Counted from the stretch's first letter, positions 1 to 9,887 are shown. The stretch: 64,000 nt of DNA from an uncultured Pelagibacteraceae bacterium (GCA_902566785.1 CACFKI010000001.1:62001-126000), one strand, 5' to 3'. Notes: generated by a model not told the origin, from the sequence alone. A program made the numbers and translations.

Positions 1-933
1 TTTTGAAATTAAAACATTATTTGACCTTAAATTTTCAAACATATAATTACCTAATGTCTTAAGAATATTTCTGGATTTTTTTAAATACAGATTATGATCA
101 TTTTCAAAAGCAGTAATTGCAGCATACTGTATTGGAGAGCTTACAGAAGTAAATGTTTCACTGGCTAAGACTTTTAAAGAATTAATAAGATTTGATAATT
201 TATTTGGTATCACAAAATACCCTAAACGCCATCCTCCTGCTCCACACCATTTACTAAGACCATTGCTTATTATGGTTTGATCAGGACAAAATTCTGATAT
301 TGATTGATAATTATTTTCAAATGTTAAATTAGAATAAATTTCATCTGATAACACAGTTAAATTATATTTTTTTATTACAGAGCTTAGCTCCTCTAGATTT
401 TCACAATTTAGACCACATGGATTATTTGGAGAATTTAAAAATAATAAATATTTTTTATTTTTGTTTTGTGAAACTATTTTTTCAATTGAATTAGGTGATG
501 GGAACCAATTATTATCTCTATTTGTATCTATAAAATGAAATTTATTTCTACCTATTATTGCCTGTGGTTTATATGAAACCCAGCTAGGAGCTGGCAATAA
601 AATTTCACCATCAAATAATAATTGTAATAAAAACATCAATTCTTTAGAGCCAGGGCCAATAATAATATTTTGAGATTTATAAATATTATTTTTTTTTTTA
701 CTTTCAAACTTTGCTATTGACTCTCTTAATTCAAGCAGTCCTTGCATCGGTAAATATTTATTTTGAAAAGAATTTTTTTTTAGACTAGCTTCAACATCAT
801 CTGGAATTGGAAATGGAGATTGACCAAAACCAAATTTAAAAATTTTTTTTCCTTGATTTTCCAGATCCTTTGAAATTTCATTAATTTTTAAAGTAGATGA
901 GGTTTTTAAATTTTGTAAGATGTCTTTAATCAT
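1..933 (-). CDS. Class I/II pyridoxal-phosphate aminotransferase (partial, C-terminus outside window)
   Basis: Reverse-strand translation from ATG at 931-933: MIKDILQNLKTSSTLKINEISKDLENQGKKIFKFGFGQSPFPIP...LFLNSPNNPCG...SNGLSKWCGAGGWRLGY; the NSPNNPCG and SK..GAGGWRLGY motifs are typical of aspartate aminotransferase-fold enzymes. Not in the supplied ORF track because it is open at the window edge. Confidence 0.85.
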   Translation of the reverse strand, partial: MIKDILQNLKTSSTLKINEISKDLENQGKKIFKFGFGQSPFPIPDDVEASLKKNSFQNKYLPMQGLLELRESIAKFESKKKNNIYKSQNIIIGPGSKELMFLLQLLFDGEILLPAPSWVSYKPQAIIGRNKFHFIDTNRDNNWFPSPNSIEKIVSQNKNKKYLLFLNSPNNPCGLNCENLEELSSVIKKYNLTVLSDEIYSNLTFENNYQSISEFCPDQTIISNGLSKWCGAGGWRLGYFVIPNKLSNLINSLKVLASETFTSVSSPIQYAAITAFENDHNLYLKKSRNILKTLGNYMFENLRSNNVLISK

Positions 934-2888
934 TAATATTTTAATTCCTTTATATTTTTAAATTCATTTAAAACTTTTGGATTTGATATTGCTTCTATAT
1001 TTTTAATTTTGTTACCATCAATTATATTTTTAACTGCTAACTCTACTATCTTTCCATTTTTAGTTCTAGGAATGTCTGAAACTTCTATAATTTTTGAAGG
1101 AACATGTTTTGGTGAAGCGTTAGTCTTAATCTCTTTTTTTAACATATTTATTAGATTTTGATCTAACGATGAATTTTTGTTTAGTACTACAAATAATATA
1201 ACTCTAACATCATTATCCCACGGCTGTCCAACAACTATAGACTCGTTTATTTCTTCAAATTTTTCAACTATTGAATATATTTCTGAAGTGCCTAGTCTGA
1301 CTCCGCCTGGGTTAAGAGTTGCATCCGATCTTCCATAAATAATATATCCACCAGAATTTTTTTTCTCTGCGTAATCACCGTGATGCCAAATATTTTTAAA
1401 TCTTTTAAAATATGCATTTTTGTACTTTAGGTCTTTTTTGTCGTTCCAAAATTTTAGCGGCATTGATGGAAATGATGATTTACAAACTAATTCTCCTTTT
1501 TTATTTTTTATTGATTTGCCATTAGAATTAAATACGGTGACATCCATACCCAGACCATTATTTTGTATTTCGCCAGACCTAACTGGTTCATAAATATTTC
1601 CTAATACAAAACAGGAAATAATATCTGTTCCTCCAGAAATAGATGATAAATGAACATTCTTTTTTATATTTTTATAAACAAACTCGAAACCATCTTTTGA
1701 TAAAGGTGAGCCAGTTGAACAAATTGTTTTTAATTTTTTAAGTTTATATTTTGAAATAGTCTTAATTCCAAATTTTTTTAATGAGTCAATGTATTTTGCA
1801 CTTACTCCTAAAAGTGTAATTTTCTCCTTCTCAGCAATTTTAATTAGTAAGTCTTTATTTTTATACATTGGTGAGCCATCAAAAAGTACTATTGATGCTT
1901 TGGATGCTAAAGAGCTAACTAACCAATTCCACATCATCCACCCACATGTAGTAAAATAAAAAATATTGTCTCCAGGATTAATTTCACAGTGCAGTTGATG
2001 CTCTTTTAAATGTTGAAGCAAAACTCCACCAGATCTATGACAAATACATTTTGGTTTCCCTGTTGTTCCACTAGAATATAAAATCGAAATACTATGATCA
2101 AAATCAAATTTTTGAAAAAAAAATTTACTAGTTTTTGATTTTTTTATATTCTTTAAATTTATAAATTTAATTTTTTTTACTTTTTTATAATTTAATAATT
2201 TTTTTCCAGGATAATTTACAATTATAACAGTCTTGATTGATTTAATTTTTTTTAATATTTCATTTAACCTTTGTATTACATTAATTTCTTTACCATTATA
2301 ATAATATCTATCAGCAATAATTAATATTTTTGGTTTTATTTGAATAAATCTTTCAATTACACCTTTGATACCAAAGTCGGGTGAACAAGAAGACCATATG
2401 GCACCAATTGCTGAAGTTGCTAAAAAACATTCTACTGTTTCAATTATATTTGGAAGATATGCAGCAACTCTTTCATTTTTTTTTAATTTTGTATATTTAA
2501 AATAATTCGCAATCTTATTTACATTCAAATTTAAATCATGCCAAGTTATTTGCTCTCTATAACTATTCTCGCTTATAAAAGTTATGGCTTTTGTGTTGTC
2601 ATTTTTTGATAATAGATTTTCTGCAAAATTGAGCTTTGAATCTGATAAGTATTTGTTTCGTATAAACTGTTTTGAATAATAAAAATTTTCTTTTTTTTCT
2701 CCTTTGACTTTAGCAAAGTCCCATACAGAACTCCAAAATTTACTTCTATTTTTAATACTCCATTCTAATAATTTTGGGTAATTCCTAGATATTTTATAAT
2801 CAAAATTTTTAGACAAAAACCTTTCAAATCTTTGCAAGTTTGATTTATTAATTAAATTCTCACTAGCTCTCCACAAAACTTTATTCAT
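933..2888 (-). CDS. aacS: Acetoacetyl-CoA synthetase (acetoacetate-CoA ligase)
   Basis: 651 aa; N-term WRASENLINKSNLQRF, SILYSSGTTGKPKCICH AMP-binding motif, CGWMMWNWLVSSL, typical of AacS. Confidence 0.9.
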   Translation of the reverse strand: MNKVLWRASENLINKSNLQRFERFLSKNFDYKISRNYPKLLEWSIKNRSKFWSSVWDFAKVKGEKKENFYYSKQFIRNKYLSDSKLNFAENLLSKNDNTKAITFISENSYREQITWHDLNLNVNKIANYFKYTKLKKNERVAAYLPNIIETVECFLATSAIGAIWSSCSPDFGIKGVIERFIQIKPKILIIADRYYYNGKEINVIQRLNEILKKIKSIKTVIIVNYPGKKLLNYKKVKKIKFINLKNIKKSKTSKFFFQKFDFDHSISILYSSGTTGKPKCICHRSGGVLLQHLKEHQLHCEINPGDNIFYFTTCGWMMWNWLVSSLASKASIVLFDGSPMYKNKDLLIKIAEKEKITLLGVSAKYIDSLKKFGIKTISKYKLKKLKTICSTGSPLSKDGFEFVYKNIKKNVHLSSISGGTDIISCFVLGNIYEPVRSGEIQNNGLGMDVTVFNSNGKSIKNKKGELVCKSSFPSMPLKFWNDKKDLKYKNAYFKRFKNIWHHGDYAEKKNSGGYIIYGRSDATLNPGGVRLGTSEIYSIVEKFEEINESIVVGQPWDNDVRVILFVVLNKNSSLDQNLINMLKKEIKTNASPKHVPSKIIEVSDIPRTKNGKIVELAVKNIIDGNKIKNIEAISNPKVLNEFKNIKELKY

Positions 2889-3051
2889 AAATAAAATATA
2901 TTGAATTATCTTAAATTGTGTTACTCTTCATTTAATAAAAAAATCAAATGAGAACGTTTGCCAATATGATTCGGTCATGTTTCAGACTATTTTTGTTCTT
3001 TTGTGATAACAATATATAGTATCGAAAAAAAATTATATACCAAAGATAGAA

Positions 3052-5529
3052 ATGCCAAAAAATAAAATAACTGCTTTATTAGGTCCAACAAATACTGGAA
3101 AAACTTATCAGGCTATTGAAACTATGCTCTCATTTCAATCTGGAATGATTGGTTTTCCACTGAGATTACTAGCTAGAGAAGTCTATGACAAGGTAATTAC
3201 AAAAGTGGACAAAAATAAAGTAGCATTAATAACTGGAGAAGAAAAAATAATTCCATCTGAAGCAAAATATTATTTGTGTACAGTTGAGTCTATGCCTGTA
3301 GACAAAAATTTAGAATTTGTGGCAGTTGATGAAATACAAATGTGCACAGATCATGAGCGAGGCCACATTTTTACCGATCGACTATTAAACCTTCGAGGGG
3401 AAAAATCTACTATGTTTATGGGTTCAAACTCAATTAAAATTATATTGGAAAAGCTCGATGGTGAAATAGAATATATAAATAAAAATAGACTATCTAAATT
3501 AAGTTTTACTGGTCATAAAAAAATTTCTAGAATTGAAAGAAAATCTGCTATTATTGCCTTTTCATCAGAAGATGTTTATGCAATTGCAGAGCTTATAAGA
3601 AGACAAAAAGGTGGTTCAGCTATAGTTATGGGTTCACTAAGTCCAAAAACACGAAATTCTCAAGTACAACTTTACCAATCTGGCGACGTAGATTACTTAG
3701 TTGCTACAGATGCAATAGGCATGGGTATAAACATGGACCTAGATAATGTTTATTTTTCAAATTTAAGAAAATATGATGGGAGAAAATTACGAAGATTACA
3801 TTTAGCAGAGATAGGGCAAATAGCAGGTCGAGCTGGAAGGTATTTAAGCGATGGATCTTTTGGTATTACAGGAGACTGTGAAAAACTCAGCGCTGAGGAA
3901 GTAGAACTACTAGAAAATCATAAGTTTAACGATATTCATACAATATTTTGGAGAAATACTAATCTCAATTTTAATAATGGTAACTCATTAATAAAGTCTC
4001 TTGAAGAAAGACCAAATAAATCTTGGCTAAAGAGAATACACGAGTGTGAAGATGAAAAAGTTTTAAAACACATACTTAAAGATAGTGAGAAATTAAGTTT
4101 ATTTAACAATGAAAATGAACTAAGATTATTATGGGAATGTTGTCAAATTCCAGATTTTTCAAAAAAAACATATGGAAATCATATTGAAATAGTTGGTAAA
4201 GTTTTCAATTTTTTAAGAGAAGAGCCAGGTAAAATTTCAAATAATTATATGAAAGAACAATTAACATTAGTTGATAAAATGGATGGAAATGTCGACTCTA
4301 TATCTAACAGAATTGCAAATGTAAGAACATGGGCTTATGTTTCAAACAAATCTAATTGGGTTGAAAATCAAGATTACTGGATTGAAAGAACAAAATATAT
4401 TGAAGATAAACTCTCTGATAGATTACATGAAGAATTAACTAAAAGCTTTATAGATGAAAGAGCAAGTGTATTAGCTAGAGGATTGAAACAAGATATAGAA
4501 TTCCACACAAAAATAGAAAATGAGGAAAAAGTTTTAATTAATAATCAATACATAGGAACTTTAAAAGCACTCAAATTAGATTTAGATTTAAAAAGTGGAG
4601 CACTAGATACTGACATCAAATCACTTAAAAAAGCAGCAAGACAAAATGTTGGCCCAGAAATTAATAAGAGAATTAATGATATAATCAATAATAAATTAAT
4701 TGAACTTAAAGATGATTTCAAAATATATTGGGGAAAATTCCCAATAGCTAAACTTATACCAGGTGAAGATTACTTAAATCCAGGAATAAGTCTTATTATT
4801 GATGAAATTACAGAATCTTCTGAACAAAAAAAACTCAAAGATTTTTTAGATAAATGGATCTTAGAAAAAATAAATAACGAACTAAAAAGTTTAATGGATT
4901 TAAAATATTTAAAACAAGAAAATCCACATATAAGAGCTCTATCATTTCATCTTTATGAAAATAATGGCGTCGTCAAAAGAGAAAATGTTACAGATTTCTT
5001 AAAAAAACTAAGTCAAGATGATAGAAAAATCCTAAGAGATTTAGGAGTTAAGTTTGGAAGATATCATGTTTTTTTATTTAAAATGTTTAAACCAAATATA
5101 GTTTCATTTAGAATATTGCTTTGGAAAAATTATAATCAAATAAATTTGAAATTCAGACCACCAACATTTGGATTAAATTTTTTAGAAAATAAAAATATAA
5201 AAGATAAAAATCTGATGCTATTAAGTGGTTTCGAGAAATTTGATAAATTTTTTGTAAGAATAGATATTTTAGAAAGATTATTTATTAAATTATATAATTT
5301 TCAATCTCAAGATAAGGAAATCAAACTAATTCCTGAAATGTTAAACTTGCTTGGTTGTAGCAAAGATAATTTTATTAATCTCATCAAATTAATGAATTAT
5401 AAATCTTTTGAAAAAGAAAATGATACTTATATAAAGTATATTCCAAGAAAAATGAAAAAATTTAAAAAATTTAAAGATATTAGAAATGACAATCCTTTTG
5501 AAGTTTTAAACAAAATTAGTTTCAAGTAA
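3052..5529 (+). CDS. SUV3-like ATP-dependent RNA helicase
   Basis: 825 aa; Walker A LLGPTNTGKTYQA, GFPLRLLAREVYD, DEIQM (DExH), TDAIGMGINMDL, QIAGRAGRY; matches the mitochondrial SUV3/alphaproteobacterial helicase family. Confidence 0.85.
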   Translation: MPKNKITALLGPTNTGKTYQAIETMLSFQSGMIGFPLRLLAREVYDKVITKVDKNKVALITGEEKIIPSEAKYYLCTVESMPVDKNLEFVAVDEIQMCTDHERGHIFTDRLLNLRGEKSTMFMGSNSIKIILEKLDGEIEYINKNRLSKLSFTGHKKISRIERKSAIIAFSSEDVYAIAELIRRQKGGSAIVMGSLSPKTRNSQVQLYQSGDVDYLVATDAIGMGINMDLDNVYFSNLRKYDGRKLRRLHLAEIGQIAGRAGRYLSDGSFGITGDCEKLSAEEVELLENHKFNDIHTIFWRNTNLNFNNGNSLIKSLEERPNKSWLKRIHECEDEKVLKHILKDSEKLSLFNNENELRLLWECCQIPDFSKKTYGNHIEIVGKVFNFLREEPGKISNNYMKEQLTLVDKMDGNVDSISNRIANVRTWAYVSNKSNWVENQDYWIERTKYIEDKLSDRLHEELTKSFIDERASVLARGLKQDIEFHTKIENEEKVLINNQYIGTLKALKLDLDLKSGALDTDIKSLKKAARQNVGPEINKRINDIINNKLIELKDDFKIYWGKFPIAKLIPGEDYLNPGISLIIDEITESSEQKKLKDFLDKWILEKINNELKSLMDLKYLKQENPHIRALSFHLYENNGVVKRENVTDFLKKLSQDDRKILRDLGVKFGRYHVFLFKMFKPNIVSFRILLWKNYNQINLKFRPPTFGLNFLENKNIKDKNLMLLSGFEKFDKFFVRIDILERLFIKLYNFQSQDKEIKLIPEMLNLLGCSKDNFINLIKLMNYKSFEKENDTYIKYIPRKMKKFKKFKDIRNDNPFEVLNKISFK

Positions 5530-5954
5530 TGATTAATTTTTTTAAAAAAAAAGAAAATAAAAATAGTGATATTGACTCCTTTTCTAAAGTAGCTTCTCTA
5601 CTAATACATATTGCAAAAATAGACCAAGTTTATACTGATAAAGAAAAAGAAATTATAGAAAAAACAATTGTTGAATTGGGTGCAGAAAAAGAAAATCTTG
5701 AAAATATTATTAAAAATGCTGAAAAAAATGAGAATGATTCAAATCAGATTTTAGATTTTACTAAAGAAGTAAAAAATATGAATGAAATAGATAAAGAAAA
5801 AATAATTGAGGCACTTTGGACAGTTGTTTATTCTGATGGTAATTCAGATATGTATGAGGAAAGTTTAATGAGAAGATTAACCGGTTTACTATATTTAGAT
5901 AAAAAGAAAGTTGGGGATATCAAAGCAAAGGTTAAAGAAAAATTAAATAAATAG
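5529..5954 (+). CDS. TerB-family (tellurite-resistance TerB-like) protein
   Basis: 141 aa; VASLLIHIAKIDQVYTDKEKEIIE ... IIEALWTVVYSDGNSDMYEESLMRRLTGLLYL resembles TerB-like domains. TAATG overlap with the helicase. Confidence 0.7.
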   Translation: MINFFKKKENKNSDIDSFSKVASLLIHIAKIDQVYTDKEKEIIEKTIVELGAEKENLENIIKNAEKNENDSNQILDFTKEVKNMNEIDKEKIIEALWTVVYSDGNSDMYEESLMRRLTGLLYLDKKKVGDIKAKVKEKLNK

Positions 5955-6281
5955 ATGACATATTTAGTCAATGAAAAATGTATAAAATGTAAATTAATGG
6001 ACTGTGTTGAAGTCTGTCCAGTAGACTGCTTTTATGAGGGAAAAAATATGCTTGTAATTAAACCAGATGAGTGTATAGATTGTGGCGTTTGTGAACCCGA
6101 GTGTCCAGTAGACGCAATAGTCCCTGACACTGAAGATGGAACTGAAAAATGGTTAGAGATCAACAAAAAATACTCAGAAATATGGCCAAATATTTCAGAA
6201 AAGAAAGATCCACCGGCAGATAACGAGAAATTCAAAGATGAAAAAGATAAATTTAAAAAATATTTTGACGAAAACCTTTAA
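5955..6281 (+). CDS. fdxA: 7Fe ferredoxin, FdxA type
   Basis: [29 protein letters not shown]...[16 protein letters not shown]. Confidence 0.93.
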   Translation: MTYLVNEKCIKCKLMDCVEVCPVDCFYEGKNMLVIKPDECIDCGVCEPECPVDAIVPDTEDGTEKWLEINKKYSEIWPNISEKKDPPADNEKFKDEKDKFKKYFDENL

Positions 6282-7080
6282 GAAAAAAAAGGTAAAAAAA
6301 AAGGTAAAAAAAAAGGTTAAAAAAAAGGTTAAAAAAAACCTACTTCAAAAAAAAAATACTGTTAAAAAATCTGCTATCAAAAAAATAAAAAAAGAAAAGT
6401 CTCTTAAATTAAAAAATATAAAAGAGAAAAAAGAAGATAAAAATGAAAGTCTAAAGATATCAAAAATAAATGAGCAAAAACCTGAAATTAAAAAAGTAAA
6501 AGTACAGGGATCAGAAAAAAGAGAATATAAAATTAAAGATTATGTTGTTTATCCTAAACATGGCGTTGGTCAAATAACTGAATTCAAGAAAATAAATATA
6601 GGTGGTATAGACGTTGAAACTTACATTCTTAAGTTTGAAAAAGATAAAGCAAGCGGAATGGTTCCAGTAAATAAGCAGTCTAATTTGAGACCATTAGCTA
6701 CAATTAATCAAGTTAATAAATGTATAAGTATTCTAAAAAGTAAACCAAAAATTAAAAGATCTATGTGGAGCAGAAGAGCTCAAGAATATGAAGCTAAAAT
6801 TTCCTCTGGAAAAATTTATGAGTTAGCTGAAGTAGTTAGAGATTTAAATAAAGGTGATGACATAATGATCGACCAGTCATATTCAGAAAGACAACTATTT
6901 GAAAAAGCATATGAGAGATTACTTACTGAATTTCAAATAGTAATTGGTTCTTCATTAGAAGATACGCAAAAGAAAATAGATAAGGCATTAAAGAGAAATT
7001 TAAATAAAGAAGTTGCTCCAAGTTCAGCTACAGTACAAAAAATTGAAAATAATCCAGAAACTATTCAAGAAGTAGAATAA
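6238..7080 (+). CDS. carD: CarD-family transcriptional regulator with Lys-rich N-terminal extension
   Basis: CarD/TRCF RNAP-interaction domain: [20 protein letters not shown]...[29 protein letters not shown]. Start overlaps fdxA by 44 nt; start codon uncertain. Confidence 0.85.
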   Translation: MKKINLKNILTKTFKKKKVKKKVKKKVKKKVKKNLLQKKNTVKKSAIKKIKKEKSLKLKNIKEKKEDKNESLKISKINEQKPEIKKVKVQGSEKREYKIKDYVVYPKHGVGQITEFKKINIGGIDVETYILKFEKDKASGMVPVNKQSNLRPLATINQVNKCISILKSKPKIKRSMWSRRAQEYEAKISSGKIYELAEVVRDLNKGDDIMIDQSYSERQLFEKAYERLLTEFQIVIGSSLEDTQKKIDKALKRNLNKEVAPSSATVQKIENNPETIQEVE

Positions 7081-7081
7081 A

Positions 7082-7117
7082 AAAAAACGCTTCTCACGCA
7101 AACGCCATGAGAAGCGC
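7082..7117 (-). terminator. Intrinsic terminator for the minus-strand micropeptide gene
   Basis: Minus-strand CGCTTCTCA-(11 nt)-TGAGAAGCG, perfect 9-bp GC-containing stem (7088-7096/7108-7116), followed on the minus strand by a run of T (poly-A at about 7078-7087 on +). No T-tract on the + side. Confidence 0.8.
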
Positions 7118-7140
7118 AATAAGTTAAAAAGAATACTAAA

Positions 7141-7218
7141 CTATCTTCTTCTTCTTCTTTTTTTAGCTTTTTTAGCTTTCTTCTTAGCTTTTTTAGCTTT
7201 TTTTCTTCTTTTAGCCAT
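7141..7218 (-). CDS. 25-aa Lys/Ala/Arg-rich micropeptide MAKRRKKAKKAKKKAKKAKKRRRRR
   Basis: Manually translated: ATG at 7216-7218, TAG at 7141-7143; RBS GGGAG 6-7 nt upstream (AAAGGGAGCTAAAAATG); flanked by a candidate promoter and strong terminator on the same strand. Below the ORF-track length cutoff. Confidence 0.65.
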   Translation of the reverse strand: MAKRRKKAKKAKKKAKKAKKRRRRR

Positions 7219-7238
7219 TTTTAGCTCCCTTTTATTTT

Positions 7239-7259
7239 AACGAATCTTTATGATTCGTT
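7239..7259 (-). promoter_or_regulatory. 5'-UTR hairpin of the micropeptide transcript
   Basis: AACGAATC-5 nt-GATTCGTT perfect 8-bp inverted repeat between the candidate promoter and RBS. Confidence 0.45.
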
Positions 7260-7270
7260 TGTTAACTATG

Positions 7271-7299
7271 TTTTTATTTTTTTTGTTACGTTATGTCAA
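7271..7299 (-). promoter_or_regulatory. Candidate sigma70-type promoter of the micropeptide gene
   Basis: Minus strand: TTGACA (7294-7299), 17-nt spacer, TAAAAA (7271-7276). Confidence 0.5.
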
Positions 7300-7409
7300 T
7301 TCTTTAATTGATTGCAAAATTTTTAAAAAAAAATTTTTTTTATTTTTTTTATAATACTTAAAAAAGTTAGATAAATAGCGATTAATAAACAATATTTAAT
7401 TAAATAAAT

Positions 7410-9134
7410 TTAGTAAAGTTTTTCAAAAGAATTTTTATACTTTTGCACAATCTTAAATCTTTTTAACTTTAAAGTGGGTGTTAACATTCCATTTTCAATT
7501 GAAAATTTTTCATTAATTGTAAAAAACTTTTTGATATTTTCTATTTTAGATAATTTTTGATTAACCTTTTCTATTTGTTGTTTAATTTCTTCTGATGTTG
7601 AAGATTTTTTTTCATCGTTAAGAACTAATAATGCAACAAGATAAGGTTTGTTATCTCCATAAACAATTGCTTGGTCTATTATTTCAGAATTTACTAATTC
7701 ATTTTCTATTTTCAGTGGTGAAATATTGTCTCCACCTGGTGTTATCAATATATCTTTCTTTCTATCTGTTATTTTCAGATAATCATTTTCAAAAACTCCT
7801 ATATCTCCAGTATGAAGCCAACCTTCTTTTAATACTTTATCTGTTTCCTCTTTGTTATTCCAATATCCAAGCATTACGTTTTCACCCTGCACTAGGATTT
7901 CACCATCATCAGCAATTTTAACCTTATTTCCTTTAAATGGAGGTCCAACAGTTTCTACTCTAATATCATTTATTGGATTGCAGCTAACTACAGGAGATGT
8001 TTCTGTAAGACCGTAGCCCTGTAGGGTAGGTAGACCAATAGCATTTAAGAAATAGCCAACTTCTTTATCAAGTGCTCCACCTCCAGAGACAAAAGTTTTT
8101 AATGATCCTCCAAATTGACTCTTGATTTTTTTTCGTACAATTCTCTCTAAAATCCCATCCTGAATTTTTTCAATAGAATTAAGTGGTTCCTTCTTTATTT
8201 TTTTAAGTCCAAGTTCTAACATTTTCTTAACTAAAATTTTTTTAAGTCCTGTTGCTTTATTAAAACTTGCATTTATCTTTTGATAAAGATTTTGATAAAA
8301 TCTAGGGACAGCAGTCATAATTTCTGGGCTACAATCATTCATATTTTTTATCAACTTTTCAATACTCTCTGCATAAAACACTCTAGCCGCAACTGTAATT
8401 TGAACAAATTGAACTGTATGTTCATAAGAGTGTGATAAAGGTAGCCATGTTAAAAATCTTGTTTGGTCTTTTTTAATTAGAGGTTCCAAAATTTCAATTG
8501 CACCTTCACAATTATTTAAAATTCCACCATGACTTAAAATAACTCCTTTAGGATTACCTTGTGTTCCAGAAGTATAAATTATACATGCAGGATCTTTTCT
8601 ATTTATTTCAGTTGTATCTAGATTTTTTAATTTATTTAAATCAGAAAAAAATTTGTTTATATTTTGATATTCATTTTCGTTTACATTTTCTAAATCATCA
8701 AAAGAAAATACTTTTTTAATAAATGCTTTACTTTTAATTGTATTTTTAACTTTATTAAATTGTTCTGTGTTTGAAACAAATATTACTGTTGGTGTACAAT
8801 CGTTTATAATATATTCATAGTCTCTTTCAGCATAGGTTGTATAAGCAGGTACTGTGATTGCACCTGATAACATTATAGATAAATCAGAAATAAACCATTC
8901 AGGTCTGTTTTCTGAAATTAATAAGCATCTATCGCCTTTGTTAATATATTTTTTTAATTCAATTGCTAATTTATTTATTGATCGATGAGTCTTTTCCCAA
9001 CTATAATTTTTTTTTGGCTCTTTTAGAGATGATAATAAAAATTTATTTTTATCAGTTTGATTTTTATATTGAATAAAGAATAACTCTAACAAATTGTTAA
9101 TATTATTTAGTTTCATATCAATTTTGGTGGGCAA
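7410..9134 (-). CDS. Long-chain acyl-CoA synthetase / AMP-dependent ligase
   Basis: 574 aa; IIYTSGTQGNPKGVILSH, GYGLTETSPVVSCN, GWLHTGDIG, DRKKDILITPGGDNISP. Confidence 0.88.
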   Translation of the reverse strand: MPTKIDMKLNNINNLLELFFIQYKNQTDKNKFLLSSLKEPKKNYSWEKTHRSINKLAIELKKYINKGDRCLLISENRPEWFISDLSIMLSGAITVPAYTTYAERDYEYIINDCTPTVIFVSNTEQFNKVKNTIKSKAFIKKVFSFDDLENVNENEYQNINKFFSDLNKLKNLDTTEINRKDPACIIYTSGTQGNPKGVILSHGGILNNCEGAIEILEPLIKKDQTRFLTWLPLSHSYEHTVQFVQITVAARVFYAESIEKLIKNMNDCSPEIMTAVPRFYQNLYQKINASFNKATGLKKILVKKMLELGLKKIKKEPLNSIEKIQDGILERIVRKKIKSQFGGSLKTFVSGGGALDKEVGYFLNAIGLPTLQGYGLTETSPVVSCNPINDIRVETVGPPFKGNKVKIADDGEILVQGENVMLGYWNNKEETDKVLKEGWLHTGDIGVFENDYLKITDRKKDILITPGGDNISPLKIENELVNSEIIDQAIVYGDNKPYLVALLVLNDEKKSSTSEEIKQQIEKVNQKLSKIENIKKFFTINEKFSIENGMLTPTLKLKRFKIVQKYKNSFEKLY

Positions 9135-9211
9135 AGAGAGACTCGAACTCTCACAGTATTGCTACTATTGGATTTTGAGTCCAACGCGTCTACCAGTTCC
9201 GCCATTCGCCC
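9125..9211 (-). tRNA. tRNA-Leu (anticodon CAA), CCA encoded
   Basis: Reverse complement GGGCGAATGGCGGAACTGGTAGACGCGTTGGACTCAAAATCCAATAGTAGCAATACTGTGAGAGTTCGAGTCTCTCTTTGCCCACCA; class II variable arm, anticodon loop CTCAAAA, T-arm GTTCGAGTC, 3' CCA. Confidence 0.96.
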
Positions 9212-9278
9212 TATTTTATTTATCATTATTTTGTTTATAAATAATAGTATAAGAAGAATTATTGTAATAAAAGAAAAT

Positions 9279-9887
9279 ATGTTTAAAGAACTTTATTTAA
9301 AATCTATAAAATTAGCTGGACATAAAAATTCAAAATCTTTTTTAGGTTTTTTTTCTTTCATTGAAAGTTTTATTTTTCCGATACCTCCAGATGTATTAAT
9401 AATTCCTATGACAATTGCTAAAAGAGAAGAATGGCTTAAAATTGCAACAATTGCTACAATTGGTTCTGTCCTGGGAGCTTGCTTAGGCTATTTTATAGGT
9501 TTTGTTTTTTTTAATGAAATAGGTGTTAAAATATTTGAATTATATGGAGTCGATAATACCTCTTTTCTAAAAGATAAATTATCTTCTGATGGAGGTACTA
9601 TTGCGTGGATTACACTTTTAGCTATTGCTGGATTTACTCCAGTACCATTTAAACTACTTACTATAACTAGTGGATTTGTACACTTTAATATTATCTATTT
9701 TATTATAATTTCAATTCTTACAAGAGGTTCAAGATTTTTTATAATTGCTTTTTTAATTGGAAATTTTGGTCCAACAATGAAAAAAATAATAGAAAAAAGA
9801 ATTTTAAGTTTATCTATTGTAATCTCTTTTGTAATTATTTCTCTCGCATATCTTGTTTACAAATTTCTTATAAATTTTAGCAATTAA
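9279..9887 (+). CDS. DedA/YqaA-like membrane protein (SNARE-associated/VTT domain)
   Basis: MFKELYLKSIKLAGHKNSKSFLGFFSFIESFIFPIPPDVLIIPMTIAKREEW...GFTPVPFKLLTITSGF. The ORF-track start at 9159 runs through the tRNA; ATG at 9279 is the likely start. Confidence 0.8.
   Translation: MFKELYLKSIKLAGHKNSKSFLGFFSFIESFIFPIPPDVLIIPMTIAKREEWLKIATIATIGSVLGACLGYFIGFVFFNEIGVKIFELYGVDNTSFLKDKLSSDGGTIAWITLLAIAGFTPVPFKLLTITSGFVHFNIIYFIIISILTRGSRFFIIAFLIGNFGPTMKKIIEKRILSLSIVISFVIISLAYLVYKFLINFSN

Noticed and set aside
2889-3051. 163-nt intergenic segment before the helicase as a possible ncRNA
   Set aside because: Locally less AT-rich, but I could not identify a convincing stable fold, terminator or known RNA family by eye.
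6032-6235. Minus-strand ORF antisense to fdxA
   Set aside because: Shadow ORF of a strongly supported ferredoxin; no domain signal.
6283-6336. Tandem repeat as possible CRISPR/intergenic repeat
   Set aside because: In-frame 12-nt units encode KKKV inside the CarD ORF; no spacers.
7631-7921. Plus-strand ORF inside the acyl-CoA synthetase
   Set aside because: Low-complexity antisense shadow ORF.
9159-9278. N-terminal extension of the DedA/YqaA-like ORF in the track
   Set aside because: Runs through the tRNA-Leu gene; ATG at 9279 fits the family better.
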